64,000 nucleotides of DNA from an uncultured Prevotellaceae bacterium (GTDB lineage: Bacteria; Bacteroidota; Bacteroidia; Bacteroidales; Bacteroidaceae), in assembly GCA_902792635.1 (NCBI GenBank), contig CADBAG010000007.1, positions 62,001-126,000 of the forward strand, written 5' to 3'. This document shows positions 31,838 through 39,368 of this stretch, one piece after another. The position numbers and the translations under genes were made by a program. A model generated the notes under the pieces. That model did not search any database. It was not told the DNA's origin and saw nothing but the letters and a program-made list of their open reading frames with translations. Each line of letters opens with the position of its first letter. Position 1 is the stretch's first letter.

Positions 31838-32077
31838 TTACCGTATGATCCGAGCAAGTATATCTGGATAACGTTTCCCTAACGCCATCGCACAAACGCA
31901 TACGTCCTCTCGCATTTTGTCGTAGGTTTCGGGGAAGGGGTTGTACTCGCCAAATATTGAATTCATCTTGCTCATGTAATCAATGGAGGCAGCAAATGCT
32001 TTCGCAATCTCGTGAAACTGATTATCTTTATAAAGCCCTTCGGCCCTTGCTTTTAATTCTTCGTCGGTCATGCTCAC
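31838..32077 (-). CDS. Hypothetical early phage protein
   Basis: This 79-residue helical protein, starting MSMTDEELKARAEGLYKD, shows no recognised family. Its start overlaps the antirepressor stop by four bases, so it is co-translated with the antirepressor. Confidence 0.55.
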   Translation of the reverse strand: MSMTDEELKARAEGLYKDNQFHEIAKAFAASIDYMSKMNSIFGEYNPFPETYDKMREDVCVCAMALGKRYPDILARIIR

Positions 32078-32892
32078 TCTGCCTTTTTGAGCCCTCTTTC
32101 GAGGAACTTGTTCACGAAATACACCTGACCTTTCCCTGTCACCTTGGGAGTGCGGGTTGTGACGTTCTCGCCCTGGCCATTGACATACGAGCCTTCCTTG
32201 ATGACGAACAGTCCCATTTCCATGGCGCGCTGCGTGGGCATGTTCTTTGAGGAGCCTGACTTGATGAGGTAGCCAGCCTCCCGCAGTTTCTCGAACAGCC
32301 GTCTGCCACCGATCTCCACACCGTTCTGCTTGAGAAGCTTTGCGAGGTCGAAGATAAGAATGGATGTGTTCGACACGCTCACCGCATCGGCAAAGACGAT
32401 CTTTGGCTTAGCATCATGGAGGTTCTTTTCTGCCACGCCCAGTCTCTGCTCTGCTTCCATGCGCTTAGCCCGTTCCGCTTTCATGTTCGTCAGCAGTCCG
32501 ATCATGAAGTCCGGGTCTGCCGTAGCCTTAGCCAGAAGACTGTCGGTGGCGTACATGCCGTGCTTGCGGATGCTCGGTATCACCTCGTGAGTGATCCAGC
32601 GCTTGAACTGCTTTGCCGATGGGAGCTTCGAGGAAAGGACCAGGGAGTAAAGACCGGACTCGTTGATGATGATCATTGCTCTTGCTTGACCTGAGTCGGT
32701 GAATTGCCGAGTCAGCTTATCTTCATCTTCAACATGAGCTGTTATAGCATCAGCAGTTCTTGAATACCCCAGTGCCTCAGCTACATCCTTACCCACGAAC
32801 CAAGGTTCATCGTTGATGAGCATTGCTCTCACACTCCCGAAGTTGCCATTATTGAAAATGGACAGCTTGTTTTCATTGTTCTCGTTTTCCAT
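32074..32892 (-). CDS. Phage antirepressor (BRO-N / KilAC type)
   Basis: This 272-residue protein has a BRO-N domain at about residues 10-110 (GSVRAMLINDEPWFVGKDVA, ALGYSRTADAI, RWITHEVIPSIRKHG). A coiled linker (MKAERAKRMEAEQRLGVAEK) is followed by a KilAC-like DNA-binding domain (about 165-265; FDLAKLLKQNGVEIGGRRLF, then TPKVTGKGQVYF). Such proteins release lysogeny by countering the repressor. It is the second gene of the early leftward operon. Its leader (32926-33019) can form a three-stem RNA. Confidence 0.92.
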   Translation of the reverse strand: MENENNENKLSIFNNGNFGSVRAMLINDEPWFVGKDVAEALGYSRTADAITAHVEDEDKLTRQFTDSGQARAMIIINESGLYSLVLSSKLPSAKQFKRWITHEVIPSIRKHGMYATDSLLAKATADPDFMIGLLTNMKAERAKRMEAEQRLGVAEKNLHDAKPKIVFADAVSVSNTSILIFDLAKLLKQNGVEIGGRRLFEKLREAGYLIKSGSSKNMPTQRAMEMGLFVIKEGSYVNGQGENVTTRTPKVTGKGQVYFVNKFLERGLKKAE

Positions 32893-32925
32893 AGTCTTGT
32901 ATCGTCGCTTTATGTGCTTTTGAAT

Positions 32926-33019
32926 AATTCCCCGCTGCTGCCGGGACCGCCAAGTTTACTGATTACTGATCTCCCGTGGCATGTGGTCGGAGACATGCCC
33001 AAGAGCAGGACGGGGAATT
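32926..33019 (-). promoter_or_regulatory. Three-stem structured leader before the antirepressor
   Basis: Outer arms AATTCCCCG (32926-32934) and CGGGGAATT (33011-33019) pair perfectly and are extended by CTGCT/AGCAG. Inside are two further stems: CGGGA/TCCCG, and GGCATGT/ACATGCC around an 8-base loop. Together they could form a three-way junction in the leader of the antirepressor mRNA. This is seen by eye only. It may control antirepressor translation or be an operator/origin. Confidence 0.5.
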
Positions 33020-33026
33020 GAATGTC

Positions 33027-33395
33027 TTACTGTAAGTGCGCCTTCACGTACTTGGTCTCATCAGCATCAAGGCTGAGACCTCTATCAAGCTTCATCTTGA
33101 TGGTGCCCTTCAAACCGTAGACCGTATGAAGGGCATCGGTGTATTCGTAGGTGAGGATGCCTTCGGTCAGCTTCGCCTTGTCATCCTCCAACTTCTTGAC
33201 ATACGCCTGCATGATGCGGATTCTTACCGTTGCCTCGGCGAGCAGAGACGGAAGGTCATTAATAAGCAGGTCGCAGAAGTCCTGCTTATCCATGTCGGGG
33301 AGCTCATTGTAGAGGCTCTCGATCTTCTGATAGTCCTCATCGCTGACCTCGTTGTCAGTCTTGTGTGTCAACTCTAAAAATTCTTTCTTCAACAT
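33027..33395 (-). CDS. Hypothetical first early gene
   Basis: This 122-residue acidic, helical protein (TDNEVSDEDYQKIESLYNEL, PSLLAEATVRIRIMQAYVKK) is the first gene behind the early promoter at 33487-33517, with the start codon about 90 bases downstream. Its position points to an early regulatory or takeover role. No family is recognised. Confidence 0.6.
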   Translation of the reverse strand: MLKKEFLELTHKTDNEVSDEDYQKIESLYNELPDMDKQDFCDLLINDLPSLLAEATVRIRIMQAYVKKLEDDKAKLTEGILTYEYTDALHTVYGLKGTIKMKLDRGLSLDADETKYVKAHLQ

Positions 33396-33443
33396 AGCTT
33401 TAATATTTTTGGTGTTTTCGTTGTGCCTTTCGGCAATTTTACT

Positions 33444-33451
33444 TAACTTTG
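33444..33451 (+). promoter_or_regulatory. Repressor promoter -7 box
   Basis: TAACTTTG lies on the plus strand, about 113 bases before the repressor gene; a TTGT lies near the -33 position. It forms a symmetric pair with the early promoter box at 33487 (TAACTTTGC / GCAAAGTTA), so one regulator could cover both. Confidence 0.55.
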
Positions 33452-33486
33452 CCCAAACAAGTTGGCAAGCTGTTGTTAACTGCTTG

Positions 33487-33517
33487 CAAAGTTAGAACAT
33501 TTCTCTAATACAGCAAA
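33487..33517 (-). promoter_or_regulatory. Early leftward phage promoter
   Basis: On the minus strand TTTG (33514-33517) and TAACTTTG (33487-33494) are exactly 19 bases apart, the Bacteroidota consensus. It faces the antirepressor operon. Flanking GCAAGC and GCTTGC arms form a likely operator. Confidence 0.75.
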
Positions 33518-33564
33518 ATAATAATAGAGATATTTTCTACATTTAACTCTAATTAATAGAACGT

Positions 33565-33975
33565 ATGGATAAGTCAGTAAAAGAAAGAATCGTAGAATTT
33601 GCTAAGGCTAAGCAAATTACGATACGTGATTTTGAGAGGAAAAGCGGCCTCTCAAATGGCTACGTCAACGCCATGCGCAAAGGTTTGGGAACCGAGAAGT
33701 TAGAAAATGTTCTATCAGCCTTTCCCGATCTCAGTAGAGACTGGCTCTTGTACGGTGAGGGTCCCATGCTCACTTCATCCTCTGACATGTCGATAGTGAA
33801 TGGCGATCACAGCAGTCAGGCAGTTGGCGATGGTGCCACGGCGACGAACAGCGAGGGCGTGAAGGAGTGCTTGGAGATCATCAAGCAGCAGCAGGAGATG
33901 ATGAAAAGTCAGGCAGAAACGATAAAAAATCAGTCAGACGCAATAACAAGGCTGATCGAAAGGTTAAGTAATTAG
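33565..33975 (+). CDS. Phage repressor, helix-turn-helix type
   Basis: This 136-residue protein has an N-terminal HTH of the XRE-like kind at about residues 10-60 (QITIRDFERKSGLSNGYVNA, then LENVLSAFPDLSRDWLLYGE), common to Bacteroidota phage repressors. A glycine/serine linker leads to a C-terminal coiled coil (ECLEIIKQQQEMMKSQAETI) that likely makes it oligomeric. No LexA-like protease domain is present, so induction would be through the antirepressor rather than self-cleavage. It is divergent from the early operon. Confidence 0.87.
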   Translation: MDKSVKERIVEFAKAKQITIRDFERKSGLSNGYVNAMRKGLGTEKLENVLSAFPDLSRDWLLYGEGPMLTSSSDMSIVNGDHSSQAVGDGATATNSEGVKECLEIIKQQQEMMKSQAETIKNQSDAITRLIERLSN

Positions 33976-33981
33976 GGTAAT

Positions 33982-34170
33982 ATGTGGAAAGAGAAACTTG
34001 GAAATGCGCTGATCGATATAGCGAAATACTTCATTACTGGCGTATTCGTGACATCGCTCGTGAAAGATCTTGAGGATGTAAGATGGCTTATCTACTTGCT
34101 CAGCCTTGCGGTAGCAGCTCTTCTTTTCATAATAGGCATAAGATTGACAAATAACAATAAAGACAAATAA
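33982..34170 (+). CDS. 62-residue two-span membrane protein
   Basis: The protein reads MWKEKLGNALIDIAKYFITG, with two hydrophobic segments around residues 13-27 and 33-53 (LIYLLSLAVAALLFIIGIRL). It resembles small membrane proteins (DUF6722-like) I recall from Bacteroides; this match is not certain. It begins six bases after the repressor stop and heads a run of five small membrane proteins that would be made in lysogens. Confidence 0.68.
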   Translation: MWKEKLGNALIDIAKYFITGVFVTSLVKDLEDVRWLIYLLSLAVAALLFIIGIRLTNNNKDK

Positions 34171-34172
34171 AT

Positions 34173-34283
34173 ATGGGAACAATAGTTTTTCTTCTTATGA
34201 TAGCAGTGCCATGCGTAGCGGTTCTTCTTTGGTGGAAAACTCCGAAGGGGGAAAGTTGGCTCAAACGGAATAATCTTTTATAG
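34173..34283 (+). CDS. 36-residue membrane microprotein, paralogue 1
   Basis: An N-terminal membrane helix (GTIVFLLMIAVPCVAVLLWW) is followed by KTPKGESWLKRNNLL. It shares the motif W-x-[KY]-T-x-x-G-x-x-W-L with the products at 34295 and 34621. It starts two bases after the previous gene. Confidence 0.68.
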   Translation: MGTIVFLLMIAVPCVAVLLWWKTPKGESWLKRNNLL

Positions 34284-34294
34284 GATCTTAGTCT

Positions 34295-34399
34295 ATGAAC
34301 ATCTTAGGTTTGATATTGGTTTTGACAATGGTTGTCTCTGGTGCCATCCTTCTTTGGATGAAGACTCCAAGCGGCAAGAAGTGGCTTGCGTCACTATAA
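34295..34399 (+). CDS. 34-residue membrane microprotein, paralogue 2
   Basis: Membrane helix (NILGLILVLTMVVSGAILLW), then MKTPSGKKWLASL. It has the same C-terminal motif as its neighbours and the same topology (short outside or periplasmic start, helix, basic WL end). Confidence 0.68.
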   Translation: MNILGLILVLTMVVSGAILLWMKTPSGKKWLASL

Positions 34400-34408
34400 T
34401 CTTGTGAT

Positions 34409-34612
34409 ATGGAAGAGAAAGAAAAACTCAAGAAGGAGAAAACCGCGGGGCTATTTATGCACCTCTGCGAATTGTCGTTTGCAGGAATGGTCATAGGCGG
34501 TATGGTCAGCATACCTTCAGGAACTGTAGATGCACTGTCAATAGCCAAAGTTATTGTCGGCGGCATCCTTTCAATAGTTTTTGCAAGAATCGGATTTATA
34601 ATATTAAAGTAG
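34409..34612 (+). CDS. 67-residue two-span membrane protein
   Basis: The charged start (MEEKEKLKKEKTAGLFMHLC) is followed by two hydrophobic segments (ELSFAGMVIGGMVSIPSG and AKVIVGGILSIVFARIGFII). It resembles small membrane proteins found beside KTPxGKKWL microproteins in other Bacteroidota genomes, a recollection that needs checking. The function is unknown. Confidence 0.68.
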   Translation: MEEKEKLKKEKTAGLFMHLCELSFAGMVIGGMVSIPSGTVDALSIAKVIVGGILSIVFARIGFIILK

Positions 34613-34620
34613 ATTATATC

Positions 34621-34725
34621 ATGGACATGTTTCTTTTAGTATATTCAGTGGCACTTGTTTTCGCCCTTTCTTTCCTCGGCTGGTTGTATACCAAGAGTGG
34701 TAAGAAGTGGCTCAAGAGCCTGTAA
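34621..34725 (+). CDS. 34-residue membrane microprotein, paralogue 3
   Basis: Membrane helix (DMFLLVYSVALVFALSFLGW), then LYTKSGKKWLKSL. It is the third copy of the microprotein with the conserved W-x-[KY]-T-x-x-G-x-x-W-L ending. It is followed by the possible structured RNA and terminator. Confidence 0.68.
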   Translation: MDMFLLVYSVALVFALSFLGWLYTKSGKKWLKSL

Positions 34726-34729
34726 TGTA

Positions 34730-34900
34730 GAGCTTATGTTTACCAATCGTTTACCATGGAGCGGGTGAAGGAGTAACCACAAAATAGAAAGCCGTTGACT
34801 TCCAAAGACATAAGGCGGTAGAGTGGGGTATAAGAACAATAGCCCCGTCTTTCCGCTGTCTGAAGAGGAGAAGCAACAAAATGTTTCTCCTCTTTTTTTA
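34730..34900 (+). ncRNA. Candidate structured RNA after the microprotein cluster
   Basis: Three nested pairings fit together: AGACA/TGTCT (34806-34810 with 34857-34861), GCGG/CCGC (34815-34818 with 34853-34856) and GGGG/CCCC (34825-34828 with 34843-34846). A strong terminator hairpin follows directly. It could be the 3' UTR or a small RNA. No known RNA family is recognised. Confidence 0.4.
34864..34900 (+). terminator. Intrinsic terminator ending the lysogeny transcript
   Basis: AGAGGAGAA (34864-34872) pairs with TTCTCCTCT (34885-34893), followed by a T7 run. It ends the repressor/microprotein transcript. Confidence 0.85.
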
Positions 34901-34972
34901 TTTGCTTTTCATTTACTCACTGTTCAGTTTTACACATTTTGCTGAATAAAGAAGACTTTTTGCTGAAAGTAT

Positions 34973-35003
34973 TTTGGTACTAAAAGTTTTCTGCTTATCT
35001 TTG
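34973..35003 (+). promoter_or_regulatory. Promoter upstream of the LytS-type kinase
   Basis: TTTG (34973-34976), 19 bases, then TATCTTTG (34996-35003): a full match to the Bacteroidota consensus. It lies about 290 bases before the kinase start. Confidence 0.7.
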
Positions 35004-35295
35004 CAACTGAAAAAGAAACAAGACTTCATTAAGAAACATGATAAAAAAGACAATAATCGCTGGAAGCAGAGTGATAAAAGTTAACACGACACAAATCGCT
35101 CCAAATCGCACTATAATAAACGCTTTATTGCGTCTGTAGAACATACAAAAGGAATACATACAAGTAGAATCTATATTACATTTTTATATTACATTCTTTT
35201 CATTCATAAATTACTCTCCGGCGCAAAGTTCGTGGTGACACGCGCTTTGCGCACTTTTTTTATAATAATTTAAATACGAAATTTCCGTCAAAATA

Positions 35296-36432
35296 ATGCA
35301 TACTAAAAGGATCATCACACCAGAATATATCGTGTACGCCTGCCTGTGGGTAGTGCTCACGGTCATGCCCGTAGCTATCTTCTATCTGCGGGCCAGGGCT
35401 GATGCTTATAATGAGTTCAGATGGGATGAGGTGTTCCATATATGGGCTTGGTTCGTCCTCTTCTTCGTCTGTTTCATGATTCACGACATTTTCTTCGCAC
35501 CCATGTTGCTTAAAAAGCACACAGCAGCTTATTTAGCATCCGTTGTAAGCCTGCTCGTTGTTTTTACTATCGCATGCGGTTTTATGCATGATCCGGGACC
35601 AATGGGACGTAGACCACCACGAATGGAAATGAGAGGAAGAGACAACAGAGGACCTGAAATGGACAAGGACAGACACCGTCCGGGAAAACCTATGGGTGAT
35701 CGTTTCTTTGGACCGGAGGTGCCGATCAACATCCTCATACTTATAGGACTTTTAGGCCTTAACCTCGGCGTGAAATTATTTTTCAAGTCAGAGCAAGACC
35801 GAGAGAATCTGCAACAGTTGGAGAAGGAGAAGATGTACCTGCAGCTCCAATACCTCAAGTTCCAGATTAACCCACATTTCTTCATGAACACGCTCAACAA
35901 TATCCAAGTGCTCATTGATTTGGATGCAGAGAAAGCCAAGGCCTCACTGAGAGATCTTTCTGTCATGATGCGCTTCGTCCTCTATGAGGGCGATAAGGAC
36001 TGGGTAAGCATAAAGAAAGATATTGAATTTTTGCGCAACTACATCAAACTGATGCAATTGCGCTATACAGACCAGTTAGCCGTCACGATAGATATTCCTG
36101 ACGAGCTACCCGATATTGCTATACCTCCTCTCATCTTCCCAACATTCGTTGAGAATGCTTTTAAACATGGAGTGAGTTACAAGCATAACAGCTTTATTAC
36201 TATTATGTTCGACGTAGAGGATAAGATGCTTATATTCGGCTGTATCAACAGTAAACCTCATGAAGACCGAACAAAGGACATGCCACGGCAAGGTGGGGTA
36301 GGACTGGTGAACGTTAAGAGACGTCTCGACCTTATTTATGGGAACCGGTATTCATTAGAAATAAAAGATAATGACGAAGCTTATAATGTCTTACTTCGCC
36401 TACCCATCAACAATAACATTAAAACATCATAA
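35296..36432 (+). CDS. LytS-type sensor histidine kinase
   Basis: This 378-residue protein has four membrane spans (about 11-30, 48-70, 79-95, 143-162) with an Arg/Met/Pro-rich loop (100-135) between the third and fourth. The His_kinase domain has the phosphoacceptor histidine H194 in FQINPHFFMNTL, and the ATPase part has PTFVENAFKHGVSYKHN as N-box. It phosphorylates the LytTR regulator encoded six bases downstream. The signal is unknown. Confidence 0.93.
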   Translation: MHTKRIITPEYIVYACLWVVLTVMPVAIFYLRARADAYNEFRWDEVFHIWAWFVLFFVCFMIHDIFFAPMLLKKHTAAYLASVVSLLVVFTIACGFMHDPGPMGRRPPRMEMRGRDNRGPEMDKDRHRPGKPMGDRFFGPEVPINILILIGLLGLNLGVKLFFKSEQDRENLQQLEKEKMYLQLQYLKFQINPHFFMNTLNNIQVLIDLDAEKAKASLRDLSVMMRFVLYEGDKDWVSIKKDIEFLRNYIKLMQLRYTDQLAVTIDIPDELPDIAIPPLIFPTFVENAFKHGVSYKHNSFITIMFDVEDKMLIFGCINSKPHEDRTKDMPRQGGVGLVNVKRRLDLIYGNRYSLEIKDNDEAYNVLLRLPINNNIKTS

Positions 36433-36437
36433 GCTAT

Positions 36438-37223
36438 ATGATCAGATGCTTAGCAATTGATGATGAGCCTTTAGCTCTCGAACAACTCAAGAACTTCATC
36501 TCCAAGATTCCTTATCTTGAACTTGTAGCTGCTTGTCCAAGCGCCATGGATGCAAAGGATGTACTTTCACATGAGATGATTGACGCCATCTTCTGCGATA
36601 TCAACATGCCTGACCTTAACGGTATGGACTTCATCAAAAGTCTGGCAAGCCCTCCGCTCGTTGTGTTTACAACGGCCTATTCGGAATATGCACTTGAAGG
36701 CTATAAGGTGGATGCCGTCGACTATTTACTCAAGCCGTTCGGACTGGATGAGTTCCGACGTGCAGCTGAAAAACTATTGAAAAGGATAGGAGAGACAGGA
36801 ATAAGTCCTGTTTCGGAAAAATCAGAGATAGAAGAGATAACAACAAAGGAGCCGACACAGAAAATAGAAGCAAGCACCGACTCGCTTTTTGTCAAGGTAG
36901 AGAACAGAATGGTAAAGATTACCCTATCCAACGTAATCTATATTGAAGGAATGAGCGAATATCTGAAGATTCATCTAACAGGTACCGACGAACGCGGACT
37001 GCCACAAAAGCCAGTCATCGCCCTTTATAGCCTTAAGCGGATTGAAGAACGCTTGCCTGAGGTCTTCATGCGTATCCACCGCTCATACATCATTAACCTT
37101 CGCTACGTAAAAGAGGTGTCCAAAACTCGTGTAACGATGGAAAACAATGTCATTCTGCCCATCGGAGAACTCTACAAAGAGAACCTCAACAATTATCTGT
37201 TACGCAACTATATAGGCAAATAG
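36438..37223 (+). CDS. LytTR-family response regulator
   Basis: This 261-residue protein has a receiver domain at residues 1-120 with phosphoacceptor D54 in FCDINMPDLNG and acidic D8/D9. A linker leads to a LytTR DNA-binding domain at about 148-255 (VKVENRMVKITLSNVIYIEG, RIHRSYIINLRYVKEV). It is the partner of the upstream kinase and binds direct repeats upstream of its targets. The target genes cannot be told from this window. Confidence 0.95.
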   Translation: MIRCLAIDDEPLALEQLKNFISKIPYLELVAACPSAMDAKDVLSHEMIDAIFCDINMPDLNGMDFIKSLASPPLVVFTTAYSEYALEGYKVDAVDYLLKPFGLDEFRRAAEKLLKRIGETGISPVSEKSEIEEITTKEPTQKIEASTDSLFVKVENRMVKITLSNVIYIEGMSEYLKIHLTGTDERGLPQKPVIALYSLKRIEERLPEVFMRIHRSYIINLRYVKEVSKTRVTMENNVILPIGELYKENLNNYLLRNYIGK

Positions 37224-37289
37224 AGAATGATTTTAAGCCCGAAAAGTCAAAAATGCGTATAATAGCATGTCTATGTCATTTCTTTTTTT

Positions 37290-37297
37290 TACTTTTG
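37290..37297 (+). promoter_or_regulatory. -7 box for the exonuclease gene
   Basis: TACTTTTG lies 22 bases before the ATG at 37319 and falls inside the longer open frame, which argues for the downstream start. Confidence 0.55.
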
Positions 37298-37318
37298 CAC
37301 AGATATTTAAAAATAGCG

Positions 37319-38155
37319 ATGAATAAGACCATATACAGCCGATTTGACAAGAAGGCGATTACAGATCTCCCCATAGTGACTTTCCCCGGAAGAGTGATAA
37401 CCATCATCACTCCGGGGGAGGCAGAGAAAGCTGTCGACTATCTTCTCCAAAGCGACATTATGGGCGTAGACACCGAGACCAAGCCCGCGTTTCATAAAGG
37501 AGAGCAGAACAAGGTGGCCTTACTGCAAGTGTCGAACCGTGATACATGCTTTCTTTTCCGACTCAATGTCATAGGAATTACTCCTGCCATCAAACGATTA
37601 TTGGAAGACAAGAGCGTCAAGAAAATAGGACTTTCATGGCACGATGACATCAGAGGACTGGAAGCGAGAGAACCATTCACCCCAGGACTTTTCATCGACT
37701 TGCAAGACATTGTTGGCGAGATAGGCATCAAGGATCTTAGCCTGCAGAAGATATACGCCAACATCTTTCATCAGAAAATTTCCAAACGGCAGCGACTTAC
37801 CAATTGGGAAGCCACGGCTCTGTCAGATAAGCAAAAACAGTATGCAGCGATTGATGCATGGAGCTGCATCCTCATTTACGAGGAACTTGTCAGACTAAAG
37901 AAAACGGGAGCCTACAACCTCGTTGTCGTTCCCGAACCCGAGAACAATCAGCCCACAAGCAACGCTGATTCTAAGGGAACAAAAATAAAGTCGGAGAAAA
38001 AAGATACGAAGGCAAGCACAGCCAAAAAGAAAACAACAAAAGCCAAGGTTGCTAAAAAGTCTTCAAGAGCGAAAGCCGTAAAGAAGTCCTCAAGGAGAGC
38101 CAAGGCCTCCCAAACGGGAGTTGGAGATTCAGTACAGGTTATTGAGAATAAGTAA
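37319..38155 (+). CDS. RNase D-like 3'-5' exonuclease
   Basis: This 278-residue protein has a DEDDy exonuclease domain: MGVDTETKPAF (motif I D and E), IGLSWHDDIRGLE (motif II) and QKQYAAIDAWSCILIYEEL (motif III, Y and D). It is similar to Bacteroidota exonucleases related to RNase D/WRN. The C-terminal 60 residues are Lys/Ala/Ser-rich (KKKTTKAKVAKKSSRAKAVK) and likely bind nucleic acid. It is followed by the rRNA methyltransferase gene with a short tandem repeat between. Confidence 0.9.
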   Translation: MNKTIYSRFDKKAITDLPIVTFPGRVITIITPGEAEKAVDYLLQSDIMGVDTETKPAFHKGEQNKVALLQVSNRDTCFLFRLNVIGITPAIKRLLEDKSVKKIGLSWHDDIRGLEAREPFTPGLFIDLQDIVGEIGIKDLSLQKIYANIFHQKISKRQRLTNWEATALSDKQKQYAAIDAWSCILIYEELVRLKKTGAYNLVVVPEPENNQPTSNADSKGTKIKSEKKDTKASTAKKKTTKAKVAKKSSRAKAVKKSSRRAKASQTGVGDSVQVIENK

Positions 38156-38183
38156 TTAAGAATAGGTAATTAAGAATAGGTAA
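38154..38183. repeat. Two-copy 14-base repeat before the methyltransferase
   Basis: TAATTAAGAATAGG occurs twice in tandem, with a partial third copy, filling the spacer just before the ATG at 38183. Confidence 0.8.
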
Positions 38184-39364
38184 TGTATAAAAATATATAT
38201 CTTAAGAAAGGTAAGGACGAATCGCTGAAGCGTTTCCATCCATGGGTTTTCTCCGGTGCTATCCAACGAATGGATGATGGCATTGAAGAAGGTGAGGTCG
38301 TAAGAGTGATCAATGCCAACGGCGACTTTATTGCTGTGGGTCATTATCAGAAAGGAACGATCACTGTCCGTGTGTTATCTTTCGAAGATATAGCTATCGA
38401 CGATGCCTTCTGGGAGAAGAGCATCTTGTCGGCTTTGAACATGCGCATCCGCATTGGCATTGCCGATAACCCGAACAACAACACCTACCGTCTCATTCAT
38501 GGAGAAGGCGATTATCTTCCGGGCCTTGTCATCGATTGTTACGGCAAGACAGCTGTCATCCAAGCGCATAGCGTCGGCATGCACTATAGTCGTAACGAGG
38601 TCTGCAAGGCGCTGCTGAAGGTGATGGGAGGCCGGATAGAGAATGTCTTCTATAAGAGTGAGACAACCATCCCTCAGAAGAAAGATCTGCATCAGGAAGA
38701 CGGATTTCTCTATGGGCATACGGATGATAATGTGGCTGTGGAGAACGGCCTGAAGTTTCATATCGACTGGCTCAAAGGACAGAAGACAGGGTTCTTCATC
38801 GACCAGCGTGAGAATCGCTCACTCTTGGAGCATTATGCCAAAGGCAAGAGCGTACTCAATATGTTCTGCTACACGGGTGGCTTCTCCGTCTATGCCATGC
38901 GGGGTGGGGCAAAGGTTGTTCACTCAGTGGACAGCAGTGCGAAAGCCATTGAGCTCACGAAGCGCAACATTGACATGAACTTTCCCGGTGACGGCCGGCA
39001 TGAAGCCATCTGCGATGATGCTTTCGATTATCTCGACAGTCATGATGACACTTATGATCTTATCATCCTTGACCCGCCAGCCTTTGCCAAGCACCGTTCA
39101 GCACTGCGCAATGCGCTGAAAGGATATATCCGACTGAACGTGAAAGGACTGGAGAAGATCAAGCATGGTGGCATTCTGTTCACCTTCAGTTGCTCTCAGG
39201 TCGTAACCAAAGAGAACTTCCGTACGGCTGTCTTTACCGCAGCTGCACAGGCTCATCGCAAGGTACGGATTCTGCACCAGCTCCATCAGCCAGCTGATCA
39301 TCCCATCAACATTTACCACCCTGAAGGCGAGTATCTGAAAGGTCTTGTGCTGTACGTGGAATAA
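38183..39364 (+). CDS. rlmI: Class I SAM-dependent 23S rRNA methyltransferase (RlmI-like)
   Basis: This 393-residue protein has an N-terminal PUA domain (residues 1-75; KGKDESLKRFHPWVFSGAIQ), then the family EEHRE-like region GFFIDQRENRSLL. The SAM motif NMFCYTGGFSVYAMRGGAKV and the catalytic-site pattern ILDPPAFAKHRSAL follow, as in the RlmI/RlmK family that makes m5C in 23S rRNA. The symbol is used for the family; the modified base in this organism is unproven. Confidence 0.88.
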   Translation: MYKNIYLKKGKDESLKRFHPWVFSGAIQRMDDGIEEGEVVRVINANGDFIAVGHYQKGTITVRVLSFEDIAIDDAFWEKSILSALNMRIRIGIADNPNNNTYRLIHGEGDYLPGLVIDCYGKTAVIQAHSVGMHYSRNEVCKALLKVMGGRIENVFYKSETTIPQKKDLHQEDGFLYGHTDDNVAVENGLKFHIDWLKGQKTGFFIDQRENRSLLEHYAKGKSVLNMFCYTGGFSVYAMRGGAKVVHSVDSSAKAIELTKRNIDMNFPGDGRHEAICDDAFDYLDSHDDTYDLIILDPPAFAKHRSALRNALKGYIRLNVKGLEKIKHGGILFTFSCSQVVTKENFRTAVFTAAAQAHRKVRILHQLHQPADHPINIYHPEGEYLKGLVLYVE

Positions 39365-39368
39365 GGGA

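Larger units (their letters stand above)
1..34905. mobile_element. HK97-type siphovirus prophage (left end outside window)
   Basis: The region holds an integrase fragment, HK97-type capsid, protease and portal, both terminase subunits, tail tube, tape measure, tail fibres, endolysin-type glucosaminidase, holin, antirepressor and repressor. Gene density is high, with many stop/start overlaps. The right limit is set at the terminator after the small membrane protein cluster; the first clear chromosomal gene starts at 35296. No attachment-site direct repeat can be identified because the left junction lies before position 1. Whether the prophage is intact cannot be judged, but no obviously broken structural gene is seen. 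Confidence 0.93.
34726..35295. other. Prophage-chromosome junction region
   Basis: These 570 bases lie between the last phage microprotein and the histidine kinase. They contain the structured RNA and terminator, the promoter at 34973-35003 and A/T-rich sequence. An open frame 35038-35139 could give a 33-residue peptide (MIKKTIIAGSRVIKV...) but is weak. The right attachment site probably lies here and cannot be set without the left end. Confidence 0.5.

Noticed and set aside
35038-35139. 33-residue open frame after the phage terminator
   Set aside because: Weak composition and no neighbours in an operon; it may be chance in the junction region.
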